Shown: positions 1-9,827, numbered from the stretch's first letter. The stretch: DNA of 64,000 bases from Streptomyces cavernicola (GCF_029968035.1 NZ_JASCIQ010000009.1:155607-219606), one strand, 5' to 3'. Numbers and translations are program-made. Notes: a model not told the origin generated them from the letters alone.

Positions 1-498
1 GCGTTGGGGCTTGCCGGTTGGGACGGCGTCGACTGGCAGAACGGGAGCTTCGCGTCCAAGGTCGCGGTCTCCACGATCGTCGTCTGGCGCTGGACCGGCT
101 ACAACGCGCTGATCTACCTGGCCGCGATGCAGTCCGTGCCCGCCGAGCTGTACGAGTCGGCGGCGCTCGACGGGGCCTCCCGCCGGCGGCAGTTCCTGCA
201 CGTCACGCTGCCCTGCCTGCGGCCGACGATCCTCTTCACCTGTGTGGTGTCGACGATCGGCGCGATGCAGCTCTTCGGCGAGCCGCTGCTCTTCAACGGC
301 AGCGCGGGCGCGAGCGGCGGCTCGGACCACCAGTTCCAGACGCTCGGCCTGTACCTGTACGAGCAGGGCTGGGTGAATCTGCACCTCGGCAGGGCCTCGG
401 CCATCGCGTGGACGATGTTCCTGATCCTGCTCCTGATCGGCGCCGTCAACTGGCTGCTCGCCCGCCGGCTGCGCAAGAGCGAGGGGGCGTCGGCATGA
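1..498 (+). CDS. cebF: Cello-oligosaccharide ABC transporter permease CebF, 3' part
   Basis: The window opens inside this gene, so only the last 165 codons or so are present. The fragment has at least three hydrophobic segments and the MalF-type EAA loop (EAALDGASRRRQFLHVTLP), which docks onto the ATPase subunit. It would be one of two inner-membrane permeases of a sugar importer. The stop overlaps the ATG of the next permease (ATGA), which indicates translational coupling. The cebF assignment rests on gene order: permease, permease and GH1 beta-glucosidase match the Streptomyces cebEFG-bglC locus, where CebE binds cellobiose and cellotriose and MsiK supplies the ATPase. The binding-protein gene should lie just outside the window. 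Another sugar importer is possible from the sequence alone. Confidence 0.85.
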   Translation, partial: ALGLAGWDGVDWQNGSFASKVAVSTIVVWRWTGYNALIYLAAMQSVPAELYESAALDGASRRRQFLHVTLPCLRPTILFTCVVSTIGAMQLFGEPLLFNGSAGASGGSDHQFQTLGLYLYEQGWVNLHLGRASAIAWTMFLILLLIGAVNWLLARRLRKSEGASA

Positions 499-1346
499 GG
501 GCACCGAAGTCGTCCGGTGCGGGGCGGCAGTTGCACGGCGGGCGGTGGACGTACGCGGTCCTCGTCGTGTTCACCGCCGTCTCGCTCTTCCCGCTCCTGT
601 GGACGGCGATCGCCGCGTCCCGCAACAACACCCGGCTCGCGCAGACGCCGCCGCCGTTCTGGTTCGGCGGCAACCTGTTCAGGAACCTGGAGATCGCCTG
701 GACCGACGCCAACATGGGCGCGGCGCTGCTCAACACGGTGGTCGTGGCCGGTTCGGTCTCCGTCGGCACCGTGCTGTTCTCCACGCTCGCCGGGTTCGCC
801 TTCGCCAAGCTGCGGTTCCGCTTCAAGAACCTGCTGATGCTCCTGGTGGTCGGCACGATGATGGTGCCGCCCCAACTCGGCGTCGTACCGCTCTACATGC
901 TGATCGCCGAGCTGCAGTGGACGGACCGGCTGCAGGCCGTGATTCTGCCGACGCTCGTCGGCGCCTTCGGGGTGTTCTTCATGCGCCAGTACCTGCTGCA
1001 GGCGCTGCCCACCGAGCTGATCGAGGCCGCGCGGGTGGACGGGGCGAGCAGCCTGCGCGTGGTGTGGCACATCGTCTTCCCCGCGGCCCGGCCCGCGATG
1101 GCCGTGCTCGCGATGCTCACCTTCGTCCAGGCCTGGAACGACTTCTTCTGGCCGATCATCGCCCTGACGCAGAACGGCAGCCCGACCGTGCAGGTCGCCC
1201 TGACCGGTCTCGGGCGCGGCTACATCCCCGACCAGTCGGTGATCATGGCGGGCGCGCTGCTCGGCACGCTGCCGCTGCTGCTCGCCTTCGTGGTCTTCGG
1301 CAGACAGATCGTCGGGGGCATCATGCAGGGCGCGGTCAAGGGCTGA
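495..1346 (+). CDS. cebG: Cello-oligosaccharide ABC transporter permease CebG
   Basis: The protein has 283 residues, normal for a MalG-type permease. The first membrane segment is near residues 16-36 ([18 protein letters not shown]), several more follow, and the EAA loop [20 protein letters not shown] is near residues 177-196. The ATG at 495 overlaps the upstream stop, and a much longer open frame on the same strand before it is only an out-of-frame artefact. With CebF it would form the membrane channel that imports cellobiose and cellotriose. It is followed after 58 bases by the beta-glucosidase that would cleave those sugars. The fold is certain; the substrate comes from gene order. Confidence 0.87.
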   Translation: MRAPKSSGAGRQLHGGRWTYAVLVVFTAVSLFPLLWTAIAASRNNTRLAQTPPPFWFGGNLFRNLEIAWTDANMGAALLNTVVVAGSVSVGTVLFSTLAGFAFAKLRFRFKNLLMLLVVGTMMVPPQLGVVPLYMLIAELQWTDRLQAVILPTLVGAFGVFFMRQYLLQALPTELIEAARVDGASSLRVVWHIVFPAARPAMAVLAMLTFVQAWNDFFWPIIALTQNGSPTVQVALTGLGRGYIPDQSVIMAGALLGTLPLLLAFVVFGRQIVGGIMQGAVKG

Positions 1347-1392
1347 GCCCCCGCTCCCGCACACCTCTGACTCCCGTCCCGTACACCGTCGT

Positions 1393-1406
1393 TGGGAGCG
1401 ATACGT
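1393..1406 (+). promoter_or_regulatory. CebR-box-like site overlapping the bglC ribosome binding site
   Basis: TGGGAGCGATACGT matches 10 of 14 positions of the CebR operator consensus TGGGAGCGCTCCCA, with the left half perfect. It ends on the bglC GTG codon, and its GGGAG is also the likely Shine-Dalgarno sequence (8 bases before GTG). CebR is the LacI-family repressor of cellobiose use in Streptomyces. Binding here is inferred. Confidence 0.55.
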
Positions 1407-2808
1407 GAATGAACTGCTGCGGTTTCCGGAGGAATTCCTGTGGGGCGCCGCGACCGCCGCGTACCAGATCGAGGGGGCCGTCCGGGAGGGCGGCCGGACG
1501 CCGTCCATCTGGGACACCTTCAGCCGTACGCCGGGCAAGGTGCTCGGCGGCGACACCGGGGATGTCGCCTGCGACCACTTCCACCGCCGGCGCGAGGACG
1601 TCCGCCTGATGGCCGAACTCGGCCTGGGCGCCTACCGGTTCTCGGTGTCCTGGCCGCGCGTCCAGCCCACCGGGCGCGGCCCCGCCGCCCAGCAGGGCCT
1701 CGACTTCTACCGGGCGCTGGTCGACGAGCTGCTCGCGCACGGCATCCAGCCGCTGGTCACGCTCTACCACTGGGACCTGCCGCAGGAGTTGGAGACCGCG
1801 CCGTCCGACGGCTCGCCCGCCGGCGGCGGCTGGCCGGAGCGGGACACGGCGTACCGCTTCGCCGAGTACGCGGGGATCGTGGCCGAGGCGATCGGCGACC
1901 GGGTCGAGCGGTGGGCCACGCTCAACGAGCCGTGGTGCAGCGCCTTTCTGGGGTACGGCTCCGGGGTGCACGCGCCGGGGCGCACCGACCCGGTCGCCGC
2001 GCTGCGCGCCGCCCACCACCTGAACCTGGCGCACGGGCTCGGCGCGCAGGCCCTGCGGGCGGCGCTGCCCGCGCGGGCGCAGGTGGGGATCTGCCTCAAC
2101 CCGAGCCCGGTGCGCGCGCTCACCGACGCGCCGGAGGACCTGGACGCGCGGCGGCGCGTCGACGCGCTCGCCAACCGGGTGTTCACGGGGCCGCTCCTGA
2201 AGGGCGCGTACCCGGCCGACCTGCTCGCGGACACCGCGCGGCTCACGGACTGGTCCTTCGTACGGCCCGAGGACCCGGCGGCGATCCGGCAGCCGCTGGA
2301 CTTCCTCGGCATCAACTACTACACGCCCGCCGTGGTATCCGCGGCCCCCGACGGCCACCGCGCGAGCGCGCGGTCGCCGTGGCCCGGCGCGGACGGGGTG
2401 GCGTTCCACCGGCCGCCCGGTGAACTCACCGCCATGGACTGGTCGGTGGCCCCCTCAGGACTGGTCGACCTGCTCGCCCGGTACACGGCGGAGGCCCCCG
2501 GCGTCCCGCTCCTCGTCACGGAGAACGGCGCGGCGTACGAGGACGTCGTGGACGCCGACGGCCACGTCCACGACCCGGACCGGATCCGCTACCTCCACGC
2601 CCACCTGTCCGCGGTGCACGAGGCGATCCGCGCCGGCGCGGACGTACGCGGCTACTTCCTGTGGTCCCTCCTCGACAACTTCGAGTGGGCGTACGGGTAC
2701 AGCAAGCGGTTCGGGGCGGTGCACGTGGACTACGGCACGCAGAGGCGGACGGTGAAGTCGAGTGGGCGGTGGTACTCGGGGGTCGCGAGGAGCGGACGCC
2801 TGCCGTAG
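1405..2808 (+). CDS. bglC: GH1 beta-glucosidase BglC
   Basis: This 467-residue protein is a full-length glycoside hydrolase family 1 enzyme. The acid/base glutamate lies in TLNEPW (Glu175) and the nucleophile in LLVTENG (Glu373). The N-terminal [18 protein letters not shown] and the C-terminal [13 protein letters not shown] segments are standard for the family. No signal peptide is visible, so it should act in the cytoplasm on cellobiose and cello-oligosaccharides brought in by the upstream transporter, releasing glucose. Translation starts at GTG 1405, just after a GGGAGCG motif. In Streptomyces this enzyme also lowers the inducer of the CebR regulon. The next gene is convergent, separated by a repeat-rich spacer. 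Confidence 0.92.
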   Translation: MNELLRFPEEFLWGAATAAYQIEGAVREGGRTPSIWDTFSRTPGKVLGGDTGDVACDHFHRRREDVRLMAELGLGAYRFSVSWPRVQPTGRGPAAQQGLDFYRALVDELLAHGIQPLVTLYHWDLPQELETAPSDGSPAGGGWPERDTAYRFAEYAGIVAEAIGDRVERWATLNEPWCSAFLGYGSGVHAPGRTDPVAALRAAHHLNLAHGLGAQALRAALPARAQVGICLNPSPVRALTDAPEDLDARRRVDALANRVFTGPLLKGAYPADLLADTARLTDWSFVRPEDPAAIRQPLDFLGINYYTPAVVSAAPDGHRASARSPWPGADGVAFHRPPGELTAMDWSVAPSGLVDLLARYTAEAPGVPLLVTENGAAYEDVVDADGHVHDPDRIRYLHAHLSAVHEAIRAGADVRGYFLWSLLDNFEWAYGYSKRFGAVHVDYGTQRRTVKSSGRWYSGVARSGRLP

Positions 2809-2817
2809 CCCTTGTTG

Positions 2818-3440
2818 CTTCCCCTCCCCGCCCCTTCCCGAAAGACCGCCGTCGGCATCGGGGGCTCCGCCCCCGAACCCCCGCTCCTCAAACGCCGGAG
2901 GGGCTGGATTTTGCGGGCGTGGGGCGGGATTTGCCGAGGTCGGCGGGATTTCCAGGGGCGCGGGGCTCCGTTGTTAGGGGCTCGGGGCGTTTCTTCAGGG
3001 TCGCGGGCTCGCTTTTTTTGGGGGCGCGGGGCTGGATTTTGCAGGGCGGGGGGCTGAAGCTTGCGGGCTGGGCTGGGTCGAGTGCCCCGACAGGGGCGCG
3101 GGGAACTGCGCGACCAGCCACGACGGCGCAGCACCCGAACGACGGCCGGGGACGGGGCGGAGCCCCGAAACAGGGGTGGGGTCGAGTGCCCCGACATGGG
3201 CGCGGGGAACTGCGCGACCAGCCACGACGAAGCGGGCAGCCGAAAACACAGCGCCGCTGGCTTTCAGGTGCTCTGGATTTACGCCGGAGGGGCTGGGATG
3301 AGTGCCCCCGCTAGGGGCGCGGGGAACTGCGCGACCAGCCACAACGGCGCAGCACCCGAACGACGACCGGGGTCCGGGGCGAAGCCCCGAAACCGGGACG
3401 GGGCGGAGCCCGAAGCGGGGCCGGGGGCGGGGCCCCGGGA
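2818..3440. repeat. Dispersed GC-rich intergenic repeat, three core copies
   Basis: The 637-base gap between bglC and the convergent kinase gene holds no credible gene. It opens with a C-rich end (CCCCTCCCCGCCCCTTCCCG, about 2821-2840), then GGGGCTCCGCCCC-type hairpins and CTCCTCAAACGCCGGAGGGG. It then carries three copies of GCGCGGGGAACTGCGCGACC followed by AGCCAC, near 3093-3121, 3197-3224 and 3313-3342. The same blocks recur near 6.2, 21.4, 43.6 and 52.9 kb. Long open frames here are composition artefacts. Confidence 0.8.
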
Positions 3441-3445
3441 AGCGG

Positions 3446-4843
3446 CTAGGCGGACGTGGTGGCCGACCGCTTCCTGCGCCGCACCGGCCCCCCGTGCCGG
3501 CGCCGCCCCGAAGCCGGACTCCGCTCGTCCAACTGGATCCAGATCCGGATCTCCGTACCGCCGAGCACAGAGCTGCCGATACGGACATCGCCGCCGGTCG
3601 ACTCGGCCAACTGCCGGACGATGTCCAGGCCGAGCCCGGTTGAGCCGACGGCGTCGCCCGTGCCGCTGCCGCCGCGGGCCAGCGCGGCCTCCGGGTCGAG
3701 GATGCCGGGGCCCGCGTCGGAGACGAGGACGATCACCGCGTCCTCGGCCCGGTGCACGTCGACGGCGAAGCCGGTGCCCTCCCGGGTGTGCCGGAACACG
3801 TTGCCGAGGAGCGCGTCCAGGGCGGCGGTCAGGTCGGCCCGGCCGACCGGAACGCGCACGGGCCGCTCCACGCCCGCGACCCGCACCTCGCGCCCCTCGT
3901 CCTCGGCGAGCGCCGACCAGAACGCCATCCGCTCCCGGATCACCTCGGCCGCGTCGCACCCGGCGCCGGGCCCACCCGTCACCGTGCTCGGCTTGGCGGC
4001 GCGCGCGGTGCGGATGATCGTGTCGACCTCGGACTCCAACTGCTCGACGGCGGCCCGGGTCTGGTCGGCGGCGGGCCCTTCGCCGAGGGATGCCGCGTTC
4101 AGCCTGAGCACGGTCAGCGGGGTGCGCAGCCGGTGCGACAGGTCGGCGGCCAACTCCCGTTCGTTGGCGAGGAGTCGGACGACCTGGTCGGCCATGGCGT
4201 TGAAGGCGACGGCGGCCTGCTTCAGCTCGGTCGGCCCGTCCTCGGGCACGCGCGCGGTGAGCTTGCCCTCGCCCAGGTCGTGCGCCGCGCCCGCGAGCCG
4301 CTTCGCGGGCTGGATCAGCCGTACGCCGAGCCGGTCCGCGACCGCCACCGAGCCGATGATCAGGGCGATGCCGACGCCCGCGAGGACCACCCAGGCCGTG
4401 GTGACGCCGTTGCTGAGCTCGCCCTCGGGCACGAAGACCTCGACGATCGCGATCTCGCCCGAGCCGAGCGCGGTGGGCTGCAACAGGGCCATGCCGTCGG
4501 GGGCGTTCGCGATGGAGGGGCTGGCGATCTCGCGGGTGCGGTCCAGGTCCGCCTGGGCCGCCCGCCGCCGCCCGACTTCGAGGGCCGGGTCGTCGCCGAC
4601 GGCCGGGATGTGCACGGCCATCCGCCCGGCGGCGCCCGCCTGGGTGGAGGCGACGGCGCGGGTCAGCTGGTCGCGGTCGGTGGTGATGGAGAGGGTGGGG
4701 CCGATGGCGGCGGCCTGGCGTTCGGCGTTGGACCAGGCCCGGTCGGCGGCCATCTCCTTGATGACGAGGCCGAGCGGCACGGCGAAGGCGACGACGACCA
4801 TCGCGGTGACGGCCAGGCACACCTTGACCAGGGCCCATCTCAC
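3446..4843 (-). CDS. Two-component sensor histidine kinase
   Basis: The protein has 465 residues. An N-terminal membrane segment (residues 6-28) and a second near 145-165 enclose an extracytoplasmic sensor region. A HAMP domain follows, then a HisKA box with DLSHRLRTP (phospho-acceptor His237), and an HATPase domain with DAGPGI and GSTGLGLDIV. The GTG start at 4843 lies 7 bases after the response regulator stop, so the two are one operon transcribed leftwards. It should autophosphorylate and pass phosphate to that regulator. The signal is unknown. The divergent small secreted protein could be a target or accessory. Confidence 0.9.
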   Translation of the reverse strand: MRWALVKVCLAVTAMVVVAFAVPLGLVIKEMAADRAWSNAERQAAAIGPTLSITTDRDQLTRAVASTQAGAAGRMAVHIPAVGDDPALEVGRRRAAQADLDRTREIASPSIANAPDGMALLQPTALGSGEIAIVEVFVPEGELSNGVTTAWVVLAGVGIALIIGSVAVADRLGVRLIQPAKRLAGAAHDLGEGKLTARVPEDGPTELKQAAVAFNAMADQVVRLLANERELAADLSHRLRTPLTVLRLNAASLGEGPAADQTRAAVEQLESEVDTIIRTARAAKPSTVTGGPGAGCDAAEVIRERMAFWSALAEDEGREVRVAGVERPVRVPVGRADLTAALDALLGNVFRHTREGTGFAVDVHRAEDAVIVLVSDAGPGILDPEAALARGGSGTGDAVGSTGLGLDIVRQLAESTGGDVRIGSSVLGGTEIRIWIQLDERSPASGRRRHGGPVRRRKRSATTSA

Positions 4844-4850
4844 CGCGGCC

Positions 4851-5576
<726 letters not shown>

Positions 5577-5665
5577 GTGCAGGACCGTACGCCATACGGG
5601 GGACGGCGGTCACGGGTCGAAGGGCCCGGGACAGGCCCTCGGCGCATGGGGCAGTATGGCCCGCG

Positions 5666-6208
5666 ATGCGGCAACGAGGACTCGTACACGGACTGGCGTG
5701 GACGCTCGCCACGGGGGCGGCGGTCACGCTGTCCTGGTGGGGTGTGCACACGGTGATGTCGGGCACGGCGTACGACCGCCCACGGGCGCTGCCGCTCACC
5801 GGTGCCGCGCAGGCCTCGCCCGAGAGCGCCGCCCCGCAGGCCTCGTCCACGCACCGGCCGCGCGAGACGCCGAAGCTGGAGGGGTCCGGCGAGCAGTCCG
5901 AGAAGCCGACCGAACCGACCGGGCCGACCGGGACTCCGCCCGCGAAGGACTCCCCCTCGGGCAGCGCGCCCGCCCCCGAGCCCCAGGGCAACGTGAAGAG
6001 CTACACGGTCTCGGGCGGCCGGGTCGCCTTCGAGATGCGTCCCTCCTCGGCCGAACTGGTCTCGGCTACGCCGGAGGCGGGCTGGCAGATGCAGGTCTGG
6101 AAGCAGCCGGAGTGGATCCGCGTGACGTTCACGCAGGGCGACCGCGAGGTCTCGGTCTTCTGCACCTGGCACGACCACAAGCCGCTGGTGGAACTCGACG
6201 AGCGCTGA
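5666..6208 (+). CDS. Small exported protein of unknown function, next to a two-component system
   Basis: I do not recognise the family. With the ATG at 5666 the protein has 180 residues: a basic N-terminus and one hydrophobic segment (LVHGLAWTLATGAAVTLSWW), a Pro/Glu/Thr-rich linker (about 40-115), and a compact domain ending the protein (VSGGRVAFEMRPSSAELVSA, then an aromatic-rich stretch). It is therefore probably exported or anchored, with the C-terminal domain outside. A start at 5570 would overlap the divergent regulator gene and add an uncoded-looking leader. The divergent position suggests control by, or a sensory role for, the adjacent two-component system; that is inference. Confidence 0.7.
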   Translation: MRQRGLVHGLAWTLATGAAVTLSWWGVHTVMSGTAYDRPRALPLTGAAQASPESAAPQASSTHRPRETPKLEGSGEQSEKPTEPTGPTGTPPAKDSPSGSAPAPEPQGNVKSYTVSGGRVAFEMRPSSAELVSATPEAGWQMQVWKQPEWIRVTFTQGDREVSVFCTWHDHKPLVELDER

Positions 6209-6209
6209 C

Positions 6210-6635
6210 TCTCCCCACCCCGCCCCTCCCCGAAGTCCTCAGCGGACAGCTCCGGGTGTTGCACCCTCGGGCCCTCGCCCCGGGGCTGCCGCCCCTGAAC
6301 CCCACCACGGGGCTACGCCCCGACCCGCGCTTCGGATCCCCACCCCGCCCCTTCCCGGCTGTGTCCGATATGCGGCTGCCGCCGCGTGGCCGCCGTCGGC
6401 ACGGGGACTGGGGCGCAGCCCCGGCCTTCAGGGGCGCGGGGCTGTGACATTTGCGGCTCCGCCGCGCGGGCGCGACCAGCCACAACGGCGCAGCAGCCGA
6501 AAAGACGGCCGGGGTACGGGGCGAAGCCCCGAAGCAGGGTCCAAGGGCGGCAGACCTCGGAGACCGGGGGGCCGGGGGCGGCAGACGACGGTGGCCGTCC
6601 GGCGAGGACTTCGGGAAGGGGCGGGGAGGGGAGAA
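6210..6635. repeat. Dispersed GC-rich intergenic repeat with inverted ends
   Basis: The gap between two convergent genes is filled by the dispersed repeat. It begins 2 bases after the upstream stop with CCCCACCCCGCCCCTCCCCG and ends with CTTCGGGAAGGGGCGGGGAG, which is its inverted counterpart. Inside is a variant core in which GGGGCGCGGG is separated from CGCGACCAGCCAC by an insertion, plus GGGGCGAAGCCCC hairpins. No gene is seen. Confidence 0.75.
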
Positions 6636-6642
6636 GAACGCC

Positions 6643-7494
6643 CTACCGAAAAACCCCCGGCGGCGGAGCCGGCGACGCGGACGCCGTGGCGTCGGTCACC
6701 CCCACCGCACCCCCGGTGAAATCCACGAGCGCAGCCCCATGCTCCACCCGCCCCGGATGCGAATCCCCCGCAATCCGCCGCGTCAACTCGCCCACGGGCA
6801 AGGCCCGATCAGAAGCGAGCAGCACCGCGTTCCCGAACCGCTTCCCCCGCAGCACCGCCGGATCCGCGGCCAGCGCAAGCTCCGCGAAGAGCCCCGCGGC
6901 GGTGGCGATCTGCCGGCGCAGATGCGTGAGCGGCGGCCCGTCGGCGAGGTTCGCCGCATAGTGCCCGCCGGGCGCGAGAACCCTGCGTACGTCCGAGAGG
7001 AACTCGGCGCTCGTCAGGTGCGCCGGCGTGCGGGCGGCGCTGAAGACGTCGGCGATGACCAGGTCTGCCCAGCCGTCGGGGATCTTCGCGAGCCCCTCGC
7101 GGGCGTCGACGGCCCGCACCCGCACCCGCGCCTGCGGGTCCAACGGCAGCTCGCGGCGGACCAGTTGGACGAGCGCCGCGTCCCGCTCGACGACCTGCTG
7201 GGTGGAGCGCGGCCGGGTCGCCGCGATGTAGCGGGCCAGCGTGAAGGCCCCGCCGCCGAGGTGCACGGCACGCACCGGCTTCCCCGCGGGGGCGATCAGA
7301 TCGACGATGTGGCCGAGCCTGCGCTGGTACGCGAAGTCGAGGTACGCGGGCTCGTCGAGGTCGACGTGCGACTGCGGGGCGCCGTCAACGAGCAGCGTCC
7401 ACGCGCGCGTGCGGTCCGGGTCCGGGATGAGTTCGGCCAGTCCGCCGTCCACCTCTTCGACGACGGCTTCCGCGTCGCGCTTCCTTCTGGCCAT
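6643..7494 (-). CDS. Spermidine-synthase-like SAM-fold protein
   Basis: The protein has 283 residues from the ATG at 7494. It carries a Rossmann motif VRAVHLGGGAFT (about 75-86), an acidic residue at the end of the next strand (VVERDAALV), and DLVIADVFSA further on. This matches the spermidine synthase/methyltransferase fold of the stand-alone spermidine-synthase-like proteins common in actinomycetes. The residues that grip a polyamine are not obvious, so aminopropyl transfer is not proven and it may be a methyltransferase. The longer open frame reading upstream to 7602 runs through a tandem repeat and is unlikely. Confidence 0.75.
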   Translation of the reverse strand: MARRKRDAEAVVEEVDGGLAELIPDPDRTRAWTLLVDGAPQSHVDLDEPAYLDFAYQRRLGHIVDLIAPAGKPVRAVHLGGGAFTLARYIAATRPRSTQQVVERDAALVQLVRRELPLDPQARVRVRAVDAREGLAKIPDGWADLVIADVFSAARTPAHLTSAEFLSDVRRVLAPGGHYAANLADGPPLTHLRRQIATAAGLFAELALAADPAVLRGKRFGNAVLLASDRALPVGELTRRIAGDSHPGRVEHGAALVDFTGGAVGVTDATASASPAPPPGVFR

Positions 7495-7533
7495 CCGTCC
7501 ATTATCGACGCCCGTACGAATTCCGGCTCGCCA

Positions 7534-7599
7534 CCCCCGTACGGGCCCGGGTGCGCCCCCGTACGGGCCCCGGTGCGCTCCCGTACGGGCCTCTGCGCG
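7534..7599. repeat. Three tandem 22-bp repeats, each with a CCCGTACGGG palindrome
   Basis: Three head-to-tail units occupy 7534-7555, 7556-7577 and 7578-7599. Units 1 and 2 differ at one base; unit 3 is more diverged at its right end. Each contains the 10-bp palindrome CCCGTACGGG. The array sits 40 bases upstream of the spermidine-synthase-like gene start and ends 16 bases before the stop of the next gene. Spacing of two helical turns is typical of operator arrays. Confidence 0.7.
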
Positions 7600-7615
7600 C
7601 ACCCGGGCCGGGGCC

Positions 7616-8104
7616 TCAACGGCAGCTGTCGGCGGCCTCGATGAGCCGGGCGGCCTCGCCGAGCGCGGCCCGCAGCATCGTCGGATCGGTGACGGGGCCG
7701 GTGTCGGCGGGCGGCAGCAGCCAGCCCGTACCGGCGACCGGCGGCGCGGGCTCGGCGGGCGCGCCCCGGCCGCCCGCGCGCGCGGAGCCGCCGCGCCCGA
7801 AGGTCTGCGTACAGGCGCTGCCCGGCAGGTCCCAGCCGTCGGCGGTGCCGGGCGGGACCAGGAAGCCGAGGGTGTCGCAGCTGTTGTCGTGCAGGACCGG
7901 GCCGACGGCGGGGGCGGCGCCGCGGCGCAGAATGTCCACGGCCTCCAGGCCCTGGCGCGCGGGGACGGTCACCAGGTCGCACTCCGAGCCGAGCGGCGGC
8001 CCGTACAGGGCGCTGCGGCCGTACACGGCAGGCGGTTCGAGGGGCGGTCGGTCCGGCGCGAAGGGGCGGGCCGGGCGCGGCATCGGGGAGTTGCCGTTCT
8101 CCAT
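7616..8104 (-). CDS. Small prim-pol-like protein, function unknown
   Basis: The protein has 162 residues from the ATG at 8104. Its pattern is a CD-V segment after GSE, then LVPPGTADGWDLPGS, then GTGWLLPPADTGPVTDP and a closing helix. The same order of motifs occurs in the 224-residue protein at 15573-16247 (CGSAFDVVSVD, FAAPGTAHRLPS, GSRWLVAPDTRDPWLPGP), so the two are probably paralogues. Both resemble reduced versions of the bifunctional primase/polymerase N-terminal domain seen in many Streptomyces proteins. Catalytic acidic residues are not convincingly present, so polymerase activity is doubtful. It is divergent from the HTH/TPR regulator gene. Confidence 0.55.
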   Translation of the reverse strand: MENGNSPMPRPARPFAPDRPPLEPPAVYGRSALYGPPLGSECDLVTVPARQGLEAVDILRRGAAPAVGPVLHDNSCDTLGFLVPPGTADGWDLPGSACTQTFGRGGSARAGGRGAPAEPAPPVAGTGWLLPPADTGPVTDPTMLRAALGEAARLIEAADSCR

Positions 8105-8388
8105 GTCGACCTCCAACAAGGAAACCCTCCTCGTCCCGGAAGGCGCGGTGCAGCCCCTTCTCCGCATGGTTCAACGCGGCCCCCTGTCAACGGCTACGGC
8201 ACAACTCCGCCTCATCGGATGGCAGTTCATGGCAGATCCGGCGTGAGATTTCCGGTTTGTAGCCAAACACTGCGTACCGGTCCCGTCACAGCCGGTACTT
8301 TCGTGCCCCGTCGGAGCCGGGCCGCTGCCCCCTACAGGGCCGCAACGGCCGCGCGCTCCGGCATGAACCGCACGAGAGGGTTTGGCCA
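8105..8388. promoter_or_regulatory. Divergent promoter region
   Basis: These 284 bases separate two divergent genes and are less GC-rich than the coding DNA. A short inverted repeat GTTTG-TAGC-CAAAC lies near 8257-8270. GAGAGGG at 8374-8380 is the ribosome binding site for the gene at 8389. I see no confident -10/-35 pair. Confidence 0.45.
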
Positions 8389-9801
8389 ATGGCGTCGTCA
8401 CCGATGACATCGTCAGCGGGGTCTCCCCGGCCGAATCTCGCCTTCCGGCAGCTGCGCGGGCAGCTGTCGCCGGGGGAGTTCGCGGCCGCGGTGCGCCGGG
8501 CCGGCCTGGAGATCGGTGAGCGGGTCGCGTGCGACGCGCGCTACATCGGCCGGGTCGAGGCAGGCGAGATCCGCTGCCCCAACTACGCGTACGAGCGCGT
8601 GTTCCTGCACCTGTTCCCGGGCCGGACCCTGGCCGACCTGGGGTTCGCGCCACGCGAGACGGTACGGGGCCGGGCCGCGCGCGCCAGGACCGGGCCGGGC
8701 GCCGGACACCGTGCGGCCCCGCGTCCGTATCCGGACCCGTACGACCAGCTGAACGCAGAGCAACCGAGCACCGAGGAGAGCGACGTGCTGCGTCGCGCAT
8801 TCATGACCGGGAGCACGGCCACCGTGGCCGCGGCCTCCCTGGGGCTCACGGGCCCCCTCAACACCGAGGCCGCCGCCGCGCCCCGCAGGGTCGGCGAGAC
8901 CGAGGCCGACGCGGTCGAGGAGGCCGTACGCCGCATCAGGCTGCTCGACGACCGGCACGGCGCCGACGGCCTGTACCGGCGGGCGTCCGCGCCGCTGCGC
9001 AACGCGTTCGCCCTGCTCGACGCGGGCGCCGCACGCCGCGCCACGTCGGACCGGCTGCACGCGGGAGCGGGTGAACTGGCCATCTCCGTCGGCTGGTTGG
9101 CGCACGACTCGGGCCGGTTCGACGACGCGCGCTCGCACTACGCGGAGGCGCTCGCGACGGCCCGGACGGCGGGCGACCCGGCCCTGGAGGCGCACGCCTT
9201 CTGCAACATGTCGTTCCTGGCGCGCGACGCGGGCCGCCCGCGCGAGGCGGTACGGGCGGCGCAGGCGGCGCAGCGCTCGGCGCGGGAGTGCGGCTCCGCG
9301 CGGCTGCTGTCGCTGCTCGCGCTGCGCGAGGCCGGGGCGTACGCGCTGCTCGGTGACCGCTCCGGGTGCGAGCAGGCGCTCGCCCGCGCGCAGGCCCTGT
9401 TCGGCCGGGGCGGCACGGACGCGGACCCGGAGTGGATGAGCTTCTACCAGGAGGCCGAGCTCGAAGGCCTGGAGGCGCAGTGCTGGTCGGCGCTCGGCCA
9501 GTGGGGGCGCGCGGCCCGGCACGCGCAGCGCGCGGCCCACGTCGCCGCCGCGCGAACCCCGCACTTCACGCGCAACATCGCGCTCTACACCGCCGAGGCG
9601 GCCGACGACCTGGCGCGGGCGGGGCGGCCGGACGAGGCGGCGGAGGCGGGGCGGCGAGTCCTCGACCTCCTGGACGAGGTCCAGTCCTCCCGCATCCAGT
9701 CGATACTGGCCACCACCGCGCGCGTGCTGCTCCCGCACCGGCGGGAGGCGTCGGTCTCCGCCTTCCTCGACCGCCACGCAAACGTCCCCCGCCAGGCCTG
9801 A
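8389..9801 (+). CDS. HTH and tetratricopeptide-repeat regulator, NsdA-like
   Basis: The protein has 470 residues. An N-terminal HTH-type domain (about 15-85: FRQLRGQLSPGEFAAAVRRA ... YIGRVEAGEIRCPNYAYERV) resembles the XRE-like module of Streptomyces HTH/TPR proteins. A segment LRRAFMTGSTATVAAASLGL (about 133-152) looks like a degenerate twin-arginine or hydrophobic motif in mid-protein. The rest is helical TPR repeats (for example WLAHDSGRFDDARSHYAEAL). This layout is shared with NsdA, a negative regulator of sporulation and antibiotic production, but I cannot show orthology. The ATG at 8389 has GAGAGGG 8 bases upstream. It probably binds DNA and senses a partner through the TPRs; that is inference. 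Confidence 0.7.
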   Translation: MASSPMTSSAGSPRPNLAFRQLRGQLSPGEFAAAVRRAGLEIGERVACDARYIGRVEAGEIRCPNYAYERVFLHLFPGRTLADLGFAPRETVRGRAARARTGPGAGHRAAPRPYPDPYDQLNAEQPSTEESDVLRRAFMTGSTATVAAASLGLTGPLNTEAAAAPRRVGETEADAVEEAVRRIRLLDDRHGADGLYRRASAPLRNAFALLDAGAARRATSDRLHAGAGELAISVGWLAHDSGRFDDARSHYAEALATARTAGDPALEAHAFCNMSFLARDAGRPREAVRAAQAAQRSARECGSARLLSLLALREAGAYALLGDRSGCEQALARAQALFGRGGTDADPEWMSFYQEAELEGLEAQCWSALGQWGRAARHAQRAAHVAAARTPHFTRNIALYTAEAADDLARAGRPDEAAEAGRRVLDLLDEVQSSRIQSILATTARVLLPHRREASVSAFLDRHANVPRQA

Positions 9802-9806
9802 GCACT

Positions 9807-9827
9807 CCCCCTCCCCGCCCCTTCCCA
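9807..9827. repeat. Solo end of the dispersed repeat family
   Basis: A C-rich sequence (CCCCTCCCCGCCCCTTCCC, about 9809-9827) nearly identical to the left end of the larger elements lies between two convergent stops, with no core copy attached. Its presence alone at a gene 3' end supports a role tied to transcript ends. Confidence 0.5.

Noticed and set aside
2818..3440. Direct repeats read as a possible CRISPR array
   Set aside because: Copies are only three, irregularly spaced, dispersed elsewhere in the window, and no cas genes accompany them; the Cas4-like nuclease at 10.6 kb is not linked to an array.
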